From the NCBI GenBank assembly GCA_964461005.1, contig CAYWQQ010000032.1, positions 1-5,574 on the forward strand: 5,574 nt of DNA, in the 5' to 3' direction. Under the pieces are notes generated by a model. It did no database searches and was not told where the DNA came from. It saw nothing but the letters and a program-made list of their open reading frames with translations. Below are positions 5,545 through 5,574 of this stretch, one piece after another. The DNA is from JAAZBI01 sp964461005. GTDB taxonomy: Bacteria > Bacillota_I > Bacilli_A > RF39 > UBA660. Both the position numbers and the translations under genes were made by a program. The first letter of the stretch is position 1. Each line of letters starts with the position of its first letter.

Positions 5545-5574
5545 GAAAACTCCTTTTTATCTTTTTAATACTTT

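Noticed and set aside
1..5574. UGA=Trp code (Mollicutes type)
   Set aside because: All complete genes read through with TGG tryptophans only and end in TAA, and no conserved frame is interrupted by TGA.
5545..5574. Promoter upstream of the repeat gene
   Set aside because: Only 30 bases are available; TATTAA- and GATAAA-like strings occur but no -35 box can be examined.

Overview
The window is a compact, AT-rich (roughly 25% G+C by eye), single-strand gene block from a low-GC Gram-positive bacterium (Bacillota, or a close relative of the Mollicutes). All six genes read on the minus strand, so transcription runs from high to low coordinates. Every complete gene ends in TAA, all tryptophans inside the genes are TGG, and several genes have clear Shine-Dalgarno sites. 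This fits the standard bacterial code rather than the UGA=Trp code of mycoplasmas. GpsA, HemW and the lipoprotein look to me like those of uncultured gut Bacilli-type lineages, but that is an impression, not a search result. A run of ten Ns (406-415) suggests a scaffolded, possibly metagenomic, assembly.

Region by region, in transcription order: (1) 4588-5544 encodes a protein built of twelve exactly 22-residue repeats of DUF4116 type. (2) Its stop codon touches the start of hemW (3493-4587), a radical-SAM heme chaperone. (3) hemW is followed after 2 bases by gpsA (2516-3490), glycerol-3-phosphate dehydrogenase for phospholipid synthesis. These three look like one translationally coupled operon. 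(4) A separate promoter at 2473-2501 drives a small lipoprotein gene (1846-2451) ending in a strong intrinsic terminator. (5) dinB (560-1744), the Y-family DNA polymerase IV, has its own extended -10 promoter, with a perfect 14-bp palindrome resembling a Gram-positive LexA box exactly filling the spacer. (6) A near-consensus promoter (521-549) precedes the start of an ABC exporter gene that runs off the left edge (1-473) and carries the N gap.

Most of the window is ordinary housekeeping content. The points most worth a second look are the probable SOS operator at dinB, the perfectly phased 22-residue repeat protein coupled to hemW, and the long extracytoplasmic insert after the first membrane helix of the ABC exporter. 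I see no CRISPR array, mobile element, tRNA or rRNA, and nothing that convincingly makes up a new multi-gene system.
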